A stretch of 43,015 nucleotides of DNA from Actinoplanes palleronii (GTDB lineage Bacteria; Actinomycetota; Actinomycetes; Mycobacteriales; Micromonosporaceae): contig NZ_BOMS01000123.1 in the NCBI RefSeq assembly GCF_016862315.1, positions 1-43,015 of the forward strand, read 5' to 3'. The notes beneath the pieces were generated by a model. That model had not been told where the DNA came from and made no database searches. It saw only the letters and a list, made by a program, of their open reading frames with translations. Of the stretch, positions 15,743 through 22,897 are shown piece after piece. A program made the translations under genes and the position numbers. Each line of letters starts with the position of its first letter. Within the stretch, counting starts at the first letter, position 1.

Positions 15743-17052
15743 TTCATGACCTGGGACTGAGCGGCACCCCACCGCTTGTTCAGCTCGGCGAAGTACGAGT
15801 CCTTGTCACCCTTGGCCGCGCCGCGAGCGATGTCGATCAGCTTCTGCCGGTAGATCTCGCCCTTGAGGTCGATCTCCGACTCCTTGATGATCTCGTCTTC
15901 CTTGCCGGAGTTGGTGACCGCCGCCGGGACCTCCAGCAGCTCGACGCCGGTGCCGGTGAACGCCTGCAGCGCGGCCGGCAGCGGCTGGCTGATCGCCGGC
16001 GGGATGGCCTGCTGGTCGGTGGCGAAGCCGGAGTCGTTGACGAACCAGTCCAGGAACGCCTTGGCGGTCGCCTTGTTCTTCGAGTTCTTGCTGACCGCGG
16101 CCATCTTGTCCCCGTCGATCGCGGCGTGGAACTTGCCGCCGGTCTGGTACGGGAACGGCCAGAGGCCGATGTCGTCCGGGTTCGCGCCGGCGGCCTTCGC
16201 GGCCTCCTGGATCTGCGGGACCGCCCACGAGCCGAGCAGCATGGCCGCGGTCTTGCCGGTGGCCAGCATCGGCTTGGACCCTTCCCAGTTCGTGGTCAGC
16301 GGGTCCTTCTCGCTGAGCTTGCGGTTCACCACGTCGTAGAGCAGCCCGTCGGCGAGGTACGCGATCTTGCCGGGCTGCCAGGGGCTGGCGTCGGCCGGGA
16401 ACTTGTCGTTGATCGCCGGGTCGGCCAGGACGGCCCGCTGGCTGTTCCACTCGCCGAGCGGCCAGGCGTCCTTGTAGTTGGTGTAGTACGGGACGGCGCC
16501 GGTCTTGGCGACCGCCGCGAGCCCGGCGAGGAACTCCTCCGGCGTCTTCGGCGGCGCGGTGACCCCGGCCTGCGCCCAGATCCGCTTGTTGACCACGAAG
16601 CCCTTGGCGATCCCGCCGAGCGAGAGCCCGTAGACCTTGCCCTGGTAGGTGGCCGGGCTGGTGAACCGGTACTTGGCCTTCAACTCCGCGTCGGTGCCGA
16701 GCGGCTCGAAGAACTGGCCGTACTGGTCCAGCGCGACGGTGCTGGGGATCAGCAGCACGTCGCCGTAGTCGCCGCCGCTGAGCTGGGTGGTGACGTCGTT
16801 GTCGTAGTTCGTGACGCCCTCGAAGGTGACCTTCGTACCGGGGAACTTGGCCTCGAAGGCCGCGACGTACTCCTTGAACGTCGTATCGACCAGGTCGGTC
16901 CGGTTGGTCAGGACCGTGATCGAGCCCTTGACCTCGCCGGAGAAGTCGCCGGTCGTGCCGGTGTCCTCGCTGCCGGCGCCGCCGGTGCAGCCGGTCACCA
17001 GGGCGAGCGCTGCCACCGTGCCGAGACCGAGGAAGTGCCTTCTATTGATCAT
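15739..17052 (-). CDS. Extracellular solute-binding lipoprotein for oligosaccharides
   Basis: A 437-residue cluster-B (MalE-like) binding protein. The N-terminus INRRHFLGLGTV with twin arginines leads to a lipobox LVTGC, so Cys22 is the lipidated residue of the mature protein and a Tat route is possible. The mature part begins with a Gly/Thr/Ser linker, then GSITVLTNRTDLVDTTFKEYV, typical of the fold. First gene of the operon that encodes both permeases and the beta-mannosidase, so manno-oligosaccharides are the likely ligand. The ATG at 17052 is the natural start; the longer frame from 17097 adds residues before the signal. The candidate operator at 17126-17141 lies in its promoter, shared with the divergent ROK gene. 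Confidence 0.93.
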   Translation of the reverse strand: MINRRHFLGLGTVAALALVTGCTGGAGSEDTGTTGDFSGEVKGSITVLTNRTDLVDTTFKEYVAAFEAKFPGTKVTFEGVTNYDNDVTTQLSGGDYGDVLLIPSTVALDQYGQFFEPLGTDAELKAKYRFTSPATYQGKVYGLSLGGIAKGFVVNKRIWAQAGVTAPPKTPEEFLAGLAAVAKTGAVPYYTNYKDAWPLGEWNSQRAVLADPAINDKFPADASPWQPGKIAYLADGLLYDVVNRKLSEKDPLTTNWEGSKPMLATGKTAAMLLGSWAVPQIQEAAKAAGANPDDIGLWPFPYQTGGKFHAAIDGDKMAAVSKNSKNKATAKAFLDWFVNDSGFATDQQAIPPAISQPLPAALQAFTGTGVELLEVPAAVTNSGKEDEIIKESEIDLKGEIYRQKLIDIARGAAKGDKDSYFAELNKRWGAAQSQVMK

Positions 17053-17125
17053 GCTGGAATCCGTCCGCTGAAGAGGTCGGTGAGGCGCGCCCAGCATGAG
17101 ACGGCCGTTACAGCGCTGTCAAGAT

Positions 17126-17141
17126 TAGATTACTAATTTAT
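17126..17141. promoter_or_regulatory. Candidate mannan-regulon operator, ROK/transporter
   Basis: TAGATTACTAATTTAT; its reverse complement matches 15 of 16 bases of the mannanase 1 motif. It lies between the divergent transporter operon and ROK gene, where a ROK repressor would be expected to bind. Confidence 0.65.
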
Positions 17142-17230
17142 TTTGGATTCCCGGCGGGACCGTGCGTCACACTCGGGATCCACCGCGGCGGTAAGTTAGC
17201 GACGGAGCGGACTGGCCGCTCGCGCAGGAC

Positions 17231-18613
17231 ATGAACCGGAGACACCCGTTTATGGCTCGTCGAGAAGCACCCGCAGCCGGACCGGGAAGTCGCGCTCTGA
17301 TCGTCGACGTGGTCCGGTCCTCAGTGGCCATCAGCCGGGTCGAGCTCGCCGAGCTGACCGGGCTCACCCAGCCGTCGATCTCCAACATCGTCCGCGACCT
17401 GATCGCCGACGGCATCATCCACGAGGTCGGCTCGGCCGACTCGGTGCTGGGCCGGCGCCGCAAACTCATCGCGATCAGCCCGGCCAACCGGTTCGGCGTC
17501 GGCTTCAACCTCGGGCCGGACACCGTCACCTGCGTCGCGATCGACCTGACCGGCGGGGTGGTCGGCCGCGAGGTCGTCCCGCGCCTGCCTGACGAGATCT
17601 GGCGCGCCGACCGGCTGGCGGAGCGGTTCGACGCGTTCACGGATGGGCTCGCGCTGCCCCGCGACCGGATCGAGGGGCTGGCCATCGTCATGCCGGCGCC
17701 CGGCCCGGGCGGAGCGGATCGGCCGCAGCCCGGCGGCGGCCAGACGCAACCCGGCCAGGCGCAACCCGGCCAGGCGCCGGGCGCTGCCGGGCCCGGCCTG
17801 TCGCAGGGCGCCGGGCTCGGTCTGCCGCAGGCAGCCGCTGGGCTCGGCCTTTCGCAGGCAGCCGCTGGGCTCGGCCTTTCGCAGGCAGCCGCTGGGCTCG
17901 GTGACGACTCGGCTGAGGTGCGCACCGAGCTGGAGAAGCGGCTCGGCGTGTCGGTGCTGGTGGAGAACGACGCGGCGGCCGCGGCTCTCGGTGAGTTCTG
18001 GAGCCGCCGGGTGTCCCGCGAGCAGGCCTTCGGCTGCATCTACCTGTCCACCGGCATCGGCGCCGGGTTCGTCTTCGGCGGGGCGCTCTATCGCGGGGCG
18101 AGCTTCGGCGCCGGCGAGCTCGGCCACGTGTCCATCGACTACGCCGGGCGCTCCTGCCCGTGCGGCAACCTGGGCTGCGTCGAGCAGTATGCGTCGATGC
18201 GCGCCATCGTGCTCGCCGCGCGGGAGCACCCGGGCCTGCGCTCCCGGCTGCCGCTGGACGGGAGCGAGTCGAGTGCCTACGACGCCGTCGCCCGGGCCGC
18301 GGTCAACGGCGACCAGGACGCCTACCAGGTGCTGGACCAGGCGGCCGAACGGCTGAGCGCGGCCGCGACCTCGATGGTGAACCTGCTGGATCTCGGCCGG
18401 CTGGTGCTCACCGGGCCGGGTGTGGCCCGGGCCGGGTCGATCTTCGCGCGGCGGTTGCGCGGTCATCTGGAGCGGACGGCGCACTCCCGGCGGCGGCACG
18501 GGGTGACCGTGGAACTGTCGGCGCAGCCCCGGGACGCGGCCGGCATCGGCGCCGCGGCGCTGGTGGTGCAGGCCTCGGTCGCGCCCGGACACACCCCGGG
18601 CCAGACGGCCTGA
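17231..18613 (+). CDS. ROK-family transcriptional regulator with repetitive insertion
   Basis: About 460 residues. A winged helix at about 20-85 (AISRVELAELTGLTQPSISNIVRDL) is followed by a ROK sugar-kinase-like domain. The zinc site His299, Cys309, Cys311, Cys316 keeps the exact spacing of ROK regulators (GELGH, then CPCGNLGC), and VENDAAAA (Asp247) is kept. The N-terminal phosphate-binding GGTK motif is absent, so it is a regulator and not a kinase. Between IVMPAPG and the helix before VENDA, where a short loop would be expected, it carries some 70 residues rich in Pro, Gln, Gly and Ala, including 9-residue repeats at 190-224. ATG 17231 is used; ATG 17252 is equally possible. Divergent from the mannan transporter operon, its likely target. 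Confidence 0.9.
   Translation: MNRRHPFMARREAPAAGPGSRALIVDVVRSSVAISRVELAELTGLTQPSISNIVRDLIADGIIHEVGSADSVLGRRRKLIAISPANRFGVGFNLGPDTVTCVAIDLTGGVVGREVVPRLPDEIWRADRLAERFDAFTDGLALPRDRIEGLAIVMPAPGPGGADRPQPGGGQTQPGQAQPGQAPGAAGPGLSQGAGLGLPQAAAGLGLSQAAAGLGLSQAAAGLGDDSAEVRTELEKRLGVSVLVENDAAAAALGEFWSRRVSREQAFGCIYLSTGIGAGFVFGGALYRGASFGAGELGHVSIDYAGRSCPCGNLGCVEQYASMRAIVLAAREHPGLRSRLPLDGSESSAYDAVARAAVNGDQDAYQVLDQAAERLSAAATSMVNLLDLGRLVLTGPGVARAGSIFARRLRGHLERTAHSRRRHGVTVELSAQPRDAAGIGAAALVVQASVAPGHTPGQTA
17798..17902 (+). repeat. 27-bp in-frame tandem repeat in the ROK gene
   Basis: Three 27-bp units (17822-17848, 17849-17875, 17876-17902), the last two differing only in the final base, and one shorter 24-bp unit (17798-17821). 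They encode L(S/P)QAAAGLG repeats. A shorter 15-bp repeat (CGCAACCCGGCCAGG) precedes them near 17745-17775. Confidence 0.9.
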
Positions 18614-18640
18614 GGCCACCCCGCGGCCGCACGCAACCCT

Positions 18641-18686
18641 CACGGCGCAGCCGTGGGCCCACGCAACCCCTCGCGGCGCAGCCGCG
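18641..18686 (+). terminator. Twin hairpins after the ROK gene
   Basis: CACGGC-GCA-GCCGTG (18641-18655) and CGCGGC-GCA-GCCGCG (18672-18686), both preceded by ACGCAACCC. The second base pair differs between them (A-T versus G-C) but stays paired. They probably end ROK transcription. The rest of the 239-base gap holds the mannanase 2 promoter. Confidence 0.5.
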
Positions 18687-18759
18687 GCTTACGAAACCCC
18701 CTCAGGACGCGACCCATCAAGCTCACCCTCCTCGCCCCACCGCTTGATCTCCCGCTTAC

Positions 18760-18775
18760 TTAAATTATTAATGCA
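18760..18775. promoter_or_regulatory. Candidate mannan-regulon operator, mannanase 2
   Basis: TTAAATTATTAATGCA matches 13 of 16 bases of the mannanase 1 motif. TTGACA at 18779-18784 follows directly and could be a -35 box, so a bound regulator would hinder polymerase. Confidence 0.55.
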
Positions 18776-18852
18776 CCTATTGACACGTCCGTAACAGCTC
18801 CCTGAAGCTGTCGTCACACAAGCGACGCTCCCCCGAAAGGAGGTCCACCCCC

Positions 18853-19851
18853 GTGAAGATCCCCGTTCGCGCTCTGACCGCGACGCTGGCCGCCTCCGCC
18901 CTGATGGCGACCGCGGCCGTCTCGGTCGCCGGCCCGGCACAGGCGTTCCCCGCCACGTCCAAGCAGACCGTCATCAACTATCTGAAATCGATCACCGGCA
19001 ACCACATCGTCAGCGGCCAGCACAACAAGGAGCCGGCCACCTCCCCCGGCCAGTACACCCAGCAGGCGCACGACATCACCGGCCAGTGGCCGGGCCTGTG
19101 GGGCGGCGACATGATGTTCAACTCCACCGACGTCGCCAACCGGCAACGGGTCGTCGACCAGGCCAAGACCGAGTGGGCCAACGGCTCGCTGGTCGCGCTG
19201 ACCTGGCACGCCTGCTCCCCCACCGTCGGGGCCACCTGCAACTTCGACGGCGGCGTCAAGACCAGCATCACCAACACCCAGTTCCAGCAGATCGTCACCG
19301 GCGGCACAAGCCTCAACGCCACCTGGCGCAGCCGGATGGCCGCCGTCGTCCCGTATCTCAAGCAGCTCAAGGACGCCGGCATCCCGGTGCTCTGGCGGCC
19401 GTTCCACGAGATGAACGAGACCTGGAACTGGTGGGGCGGCCGCTCGGGCACCAACGGCGGCGCCAAGATCTACCAGCAGATGAAGGACTACTTCGACAGC
19501 CAGGGCCTGGACAACCTGATCTGGGTCTGGAACGTCCAGGACAACCCGGCCGGCGGCTGGGCGGGTTATTACCCGGGCAGCAACTACGTCGACGTGGTGT
19601 CGCTCGACGCCTGGTACAAGAACTACCCCTCGGCGTCGGACTACTCGCAGATCCAGTCGATCGCCGCGGGCAAGCCGATCGCGATCGCCGAGATGGGCAA
19701 GCTGCCCACCGCGGCCCTGCTCGACAGCCAGCCCAAGTGGACCTACTTCATGATCTGGTCCGAGCAGCTGCGCGGCAACAACAACAACGCGGAGATCCAG
19801 TCCGCGTACTACCTGCCCCGGGTCTACAACCAGGGCGAAGTCAAGTTCTGA
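18853..19851 (+). CDS. Secreted GH26 beta-mannanase, single domain
   Basis: A 332-residue exported endo-mannanase with a signal peptide cleaved after AQA (residue 31) and a lone GH26 domain; there is no CBM. The acid/base is Glu186 (RPFHEMNETWNWWGG), the nucleophile Glu280 (IAIAEMG). Long stretches of both protein and DNA are identical to the gene at 8587, so this is a recent duplicate or the parent. The GTG at 18853 is preceded by AAAGGAGGT, an almost perfect ribosome site. It is followed by a strong hairpin and then the second HTH-less sensor on the same strand. Confidence 0.95.
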   Translation: MKIPVRALTATLAASALMATAAVSVAGPAQAFPATSKQTVINYLKSITGNHIVSGQHNKEPATSPGQYTQQAHDITGQWPGLWGGDMMFNSTDVANRQRVVDQAKTEWANGSLVALTWHACSPTVGATCNFDGGVKTSITNTQFQQIVTGGTSLNATWRSRMAAVVPYLKQLKDAGIPVLWRPFHEMNETWNWWGGRSGTNGGAKIYQQMKDYFDSQGLDNLIWVWNVQDNPAGGWAGYYPGSNYVDVVSLDAWYKNYPSASDYSQIQSIAAGKPIAIAEMGKLPTAALLDSQPKWTYFMIWSEQLRGNNNNAEIQSAYYLPRVYNQGEVKF

Positions 19852-19856
19852 TCGGT

Positions 19857-19890
19857 CCGGCGCCGCCTGTCCGCCGACAGGCGGCGCCGG
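19857..19890 (+). terminator. Strong hairpin between mannanase 2 and the sensor operon
   Basis: A perfect 15-bp stem (19857-19871 with 19876-19890) and a CGCC loop, starting five bases after the mannanase stop. There is no U-tract. It may end the mannanase mRNA, or only reduce read-through and protect its 3' end, so that the sugar-processing genes are made at a lower level. Confidence 0.6.
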
Positions 19891-19928
19891 GCATTCATCC
19901 CCGCGAAAGAGAACGACGGAGGAACGCG

Positions 19929-20768
19929 ATGGCCAAGCGGCGGGTCGGTCTGGTGCTGGCCCGGGCCTCCCAGGTGCTCGGCGAGGAGCCGTACTACCAC
20001 GAGTTCATCGAGGGGCTCGAGCGTGTGCTGACCCCGGCCGGCATCTCGGTGCTGGTCACGGTCGTCACCGATCGGGACGCCGAGAAGTCCACCTATCGCC
20101 GGTGGTCGGCCGGGCAACTGGTCGACGGCGTGATCATGGTCGATCTCAGCCCGGGCGACGACCGGGTCGGCCTGGTGCGCCGGCTGGGCCTGCGCGCGGT
20201 GGTGATCGGCGATCCGTCCACCGCCGGCGGGCTGCCGACGGTGTGGACCGACGACGCCGGGTTCGCGCGCGAGGTGGTCCGGTTCCTGGCCGAGCGCGGG
20301 CACGTGGTGCTCGGCCACGTCAGCGGGCCGCGCCGCCTCGCGCACACCCAGCTGCGCTCCGGCGGCTTCGCGATCGAGGCCGCCGCCCGAGGCCTGCGCG
20401 TGATCAGTGTCGAGGGCGACTACTCGCAGGAGCACGGCCGCGCGGTCACCGGGCAGTTGCTCACCTCCGGGCCGATGCGGCCGACCGCGATGGTGTACGA
20501 CAACGACCTGATGGCCCTGGGTGGCCTGGACGCGATCCGGGACCATGGACTGCGCGTTCCCGACGATCTCTCGGTGGTCGCCTGGGACGACTCGGCCCAG
20601 TGTCAGCTCGCCGTTCCGGCCCTCTCCGCGATGAGCCACGACGTCAGCCGGGTCGGCGAGATAGCCGGCCAGGCAGTTCTCGACACCCTCCGGGGAGATA
20701 CGCCCGCCGACGTCTACGAAGCGCCCCGGGCGCACGTCGTCGAACGCGACACCACAGTGAAGGAATAG
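19929..20768 (+). CDS. LacI-type sugar sensor without a DNA-binding domain (copy 2)
   Basis: 279 residues, again only the LacI/GalR ligand-binding domain, starting AKRRVGLVLARAS. Most residues match the copy at 7510 (EEPYYHEF, GLERVLTPAG, GLPTVWTDDAGFARE, VSVVAWDDS, AVPALSAMSHDV). GGAGG precedes the ATG by six bases. Only 77 bases separate it from the mannanase stop, too few for a lost helix-turn-helix. It leads an operon with an isomerase/epimerase, a PfkB kinase and an orphan sugar-binding lipoprotein, all with gaps of six bases or less. Likely ligand: mannose, mannobiose or a related sugar. It may act with another protein such as the ROK regulator; that is inference. Confidence 0.88.
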   Translation: MAKRRVGLVLARASQVLGEEPYYHEFIEGLERVLTPAGISVLVTVVTDRDAEKSTYRRWSAGQLVDGVIMVDLSPGDDRVGLVRRLGLRAVVIGDPSTAGGLPTVWTDDAGFAREVVRFLAERGHVVLGHVSGPRRLAHTQLRSGGFAIEAAARGLRVISVEGDYSQEHGRAVTGQLLTSGPMRPTAMVYDNDLMALGGLDAIRDHGLRVPDDLSVVAWDDSAQCQLAVPALSAMSHDVSRVGEIAGQAVLDTLRGDTPADVYEAPRAHVVERDTTVKE

Positions 20769-20774
20769 GAACCG

Positions 20775-21989
20775 TTGACCCTCTCACCCCTGGACACCGG
20801 CTGGCTCCGCGAGGAGACCTCGCGCCTGCTCGATTTCGGACGCGCCTTTCCGCACCCGCGGGGCGGGGCGGCCTGGCTGCGCACCGACGGCACCCCGGAC
20901 CTCGACGCACCGCGCTGCACCTGGATCACCGCGCGGATGGCGCACGTCTACAGCGTGGCCGCCCTGCTCGACGTGCCCGGGGCCGGCCCGCTGGCCGACG
21001 CGGCACTGGCCGGTCTCACCGGCGTCCTGCACGACCGGCGGCACGGCGGCTGGCACTCCTCGGTCACCTCCGACGACGTTCCCGCAGGCGACAAGACCGG
21101 TTATGACCACGCGTTCGTCGTCCTCGCCGCGGCCTCGGGCACGCTCGCCCGGCGCCCGGGCGCGGAGGCGCTGCTGACCGAGGCGCTCGACACCCTGGTA
21201 CGGCGCTTCTGGGAACCCGGACCCGCGATGTTCGCCGACCGGTGGGACTCCGGCTGGCAGCGGCTCGACGACTACCGGGGGCTCAACGCCAACATGCACG
21301 CGGTCGAGGCGATGCTCGCCGCGTTCGACGCCACCGGCCGGCCGGACTGCCTGGAACGAGCCCTGGCGATCACCGAACGGACCGCCGGCCTCGGACGGCA
21401 GCACGGCTGGCGGCTGCCCGAGCACTTCGACGCCCGGTGGACGCCTCGGCTCGACCATCACCGGGACCGGCCGGACGACCCGTTCCAGCCGTACGGCGCC
21501 ACGGTCGGGCACGCGCTGGAGTGGTCGCGCCTGATCCTGCACCTCGAGGCCACCCTCGGCACCGCGGCGCCGGACTGGCTGCTCCCGGCGGCCGAAGCCC
21601 TGTTCGCCCGGGCCGTCGCGGACGGATGGGCGGTCGACGGCGCGCCCGGTTTCGTCTACACCACCGACTGGGACGGCACCCCGGTGGTCCGGCAGCGGAT
21701 GCACTGGGTCGCCGCGGAGGCGATCGCCGCGGCCGCGGCCCTGCACACCCGGACCGGCGACGCGACCTACGCCCAGTGGTACGACACCTGGTCCGCCTAC
21801 GTCCGCGCCCACGTCCTCGACCTGCGGAACGGCTCGTGGTGGCACGAGTTGGACCCCGGCAACCGACCGGCCGATGCCACCTGGTCCGGCAAGCCCGACC
21901 TCTACCACGCCGTGCAGGCCACCCTGATCCCCCGCGCCCCGCTCACCCCCGGTCTGGCCGCCGCCTGTGCGATCGGAGCAGTCCGATGA
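20775..21989 (+). CDS. AGE-family sugar isomerase/epimerase (mannose isomerase-like)
   Basis: A 404-residue alpha/alpha-barrel enzyme of the N-acylglucosamine 2-epimerase superfamily, which includes mannose isomerase (YihS-like) and cellobiose/mannobiose 2-epimerase. Typical segments with conserved histidines: DHAFVVLAAA, NMHAVEAMLAAF, TVGHALEWSRLIL, MHWVAAEAIAAA and WWHELDPGN. The start is TTG at 20775, six bases after the sensor stop, with AGGA just upstream; no ATG or GTG fits the N-terminus better. It overlaps the kinase gene as ATGA. Beside a PfkB kinase, the simplest role is mannose to fructose; mannobiose epimerisation is the alternative. Confidence 0.85.
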   Translation: MTLSPLDTGWLREETSRLLDFGRAFPHPRGGAAWLRTDGTPDLDAPRCTWITARMAHVYSVAALLDVPGAGPLADAALAGLTGVLHDRRHGGWHSSVTSDDVPAGDKTGYDHAFVVLAAASGTLARRPGAEALLTEALDTLVRRFWEPGPAMFADRWDSGWQRLDDYRGLNANMHAVEAMLAAFDATGRPDCLERALAITERTAGLGRQHGWRLPEHFDARWTPRLDHHRDRPDDPFQPYGATVGHALEWSRLILHLEATLGTAAPDWLLPAAEALFARAVADGWAVDGAPGFVYTTDWDGTPVVRQRMHWVAAEAIAAAAALHTRTGDATYAQWYDTWSAYVRAHVLDLRNGSWWHELDPGNRPADATWSGKPDLYHAVQATLIPRAPLTPGLAAACAIGAVR

Positions 21990-22897
21990 GGCGCTTCCTG
22001 GTGGTCGGTGAGTCGATCGTCGACGTGATCTCACAACCGGCACGCGAGATGCCCGGCGGCAGCCCCGCCAACGTGGCCGCCGGCCTGGGCCGGCTCGGTC
22101 ACGACGTCGACCTGTGGACCCACATCGGCGCCGACCCGGCCGGTGATCTGCTGCGCGAGCACCTCACCGGCTCCGGCGTCACCCTGCCGGCCCCGATCGC
22201 CGGAGTGAGCTCCCGCGCCCTCGCCGAGATCCAGCCGGACGGCTCCGCCCGATACCGGTTCGCCGTCGACTGGCCACGCTGGCCGGACGGCCCGGCCCCC
22301 GCCGCACCCGCGCACCACCTGCACACCGGCTCGGTAGCCGCGCTCCTGGCACCCGGCGCCGACGACGTCGCCCGGCTCCTGCGGGATCGCCGCGCCACGA
22401 CGACGATCAGTTACGACCCGAACATCCGGCCCTCACTGGCCGGCGCGCCGGACGACTGCCGCACCCGGGTGGAGGATCTGGTCGCCACCAGCGACGTGGT
22501 CAAGGCGAGCGACGAGGACCTCGCCTGGCTCTACCCCGGCACACCACCGGCCGACGTCGCCCGGCACTGGCTCGGTCTGGGCCCGGCCCTGGTCTGCGTG
22601 ACCGCGGGCGCCGACGGCGCGTTCGGGGTCGCCGCCGACGTGCACGTCACGGTCCCGCGGGTCGCCGTCACCGTCGTCGACACGGTCGGTGCCGGCGACG
22701 CGTTCATGTCGGGCCTGCTCGACGCGCTGTGGCAGCGGAACCTGCTCGGCGCCGCCGCCCGCACCCGGCTCCGGCGCATCACCGGCGACGACGTGCACGA
22801 CGTGCTCTCCCACGCGGCGCTCGCCGCCGCGCTCACGGTCGCCCGCGCGGGCGCCGCCCCACCCACCAGAGACGACCTCCTCGGAGCATCCGCATGA
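21986..22897 (+). CDS. PfkB-family sugar kinase, probably fructokinase
   Basis: A 303-residue ribokinase-fold kinase. It has the N-terminal VVGESIVDVI, the sugar-binding MPGGSPANVAAGLGRLG, YDPNIRPSL, and the catalytic/anion-hole motif DTVGAGDAF. The start is fixed by an ATGA overlap with the isomerase stop; it also ends in an ATGA overlap with the lipoprotein gene. Phosphorylating fructose from the preceding enzyme would give fructose-6-phosphate and close the mannan route. Other PfkB substrates are possible. Confidence 0.88.
   Translation: MRRFLVVGESIVDVISQPAREMPGGSPANVAAGLGRLGHDVDLWTHIGADPAGDLLREHLTGSGVTLPAPIAGVSSRALAEIQPDGSARYRFAVDWPRWPDGPAPAAPAHHLHTGSVAALLAPGADDVARLLRDRRATTTISYDPNIRPSLAGAPDDCRTRVEDLVATSDVVKASDEDLAWLYPGTPPADVARHWLGLGPALVCVTAGADGAFGVAADVHVTVPRVAVTVVDTVGAGDAFMSGLLDALWQRNLLGAAARTRLRRITGDDVHDVLSHAALAAALTVARAGAAPPTRDDLLGASA

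Noticed and set aside
19086..20768. 560-codon frame joining mannanase 2 and the sensor
   Set aside because: It is out of frame with the mannanase motifs and in frame only with the sensor from 19929, where a good ribosome site lies; there is no true fusion.
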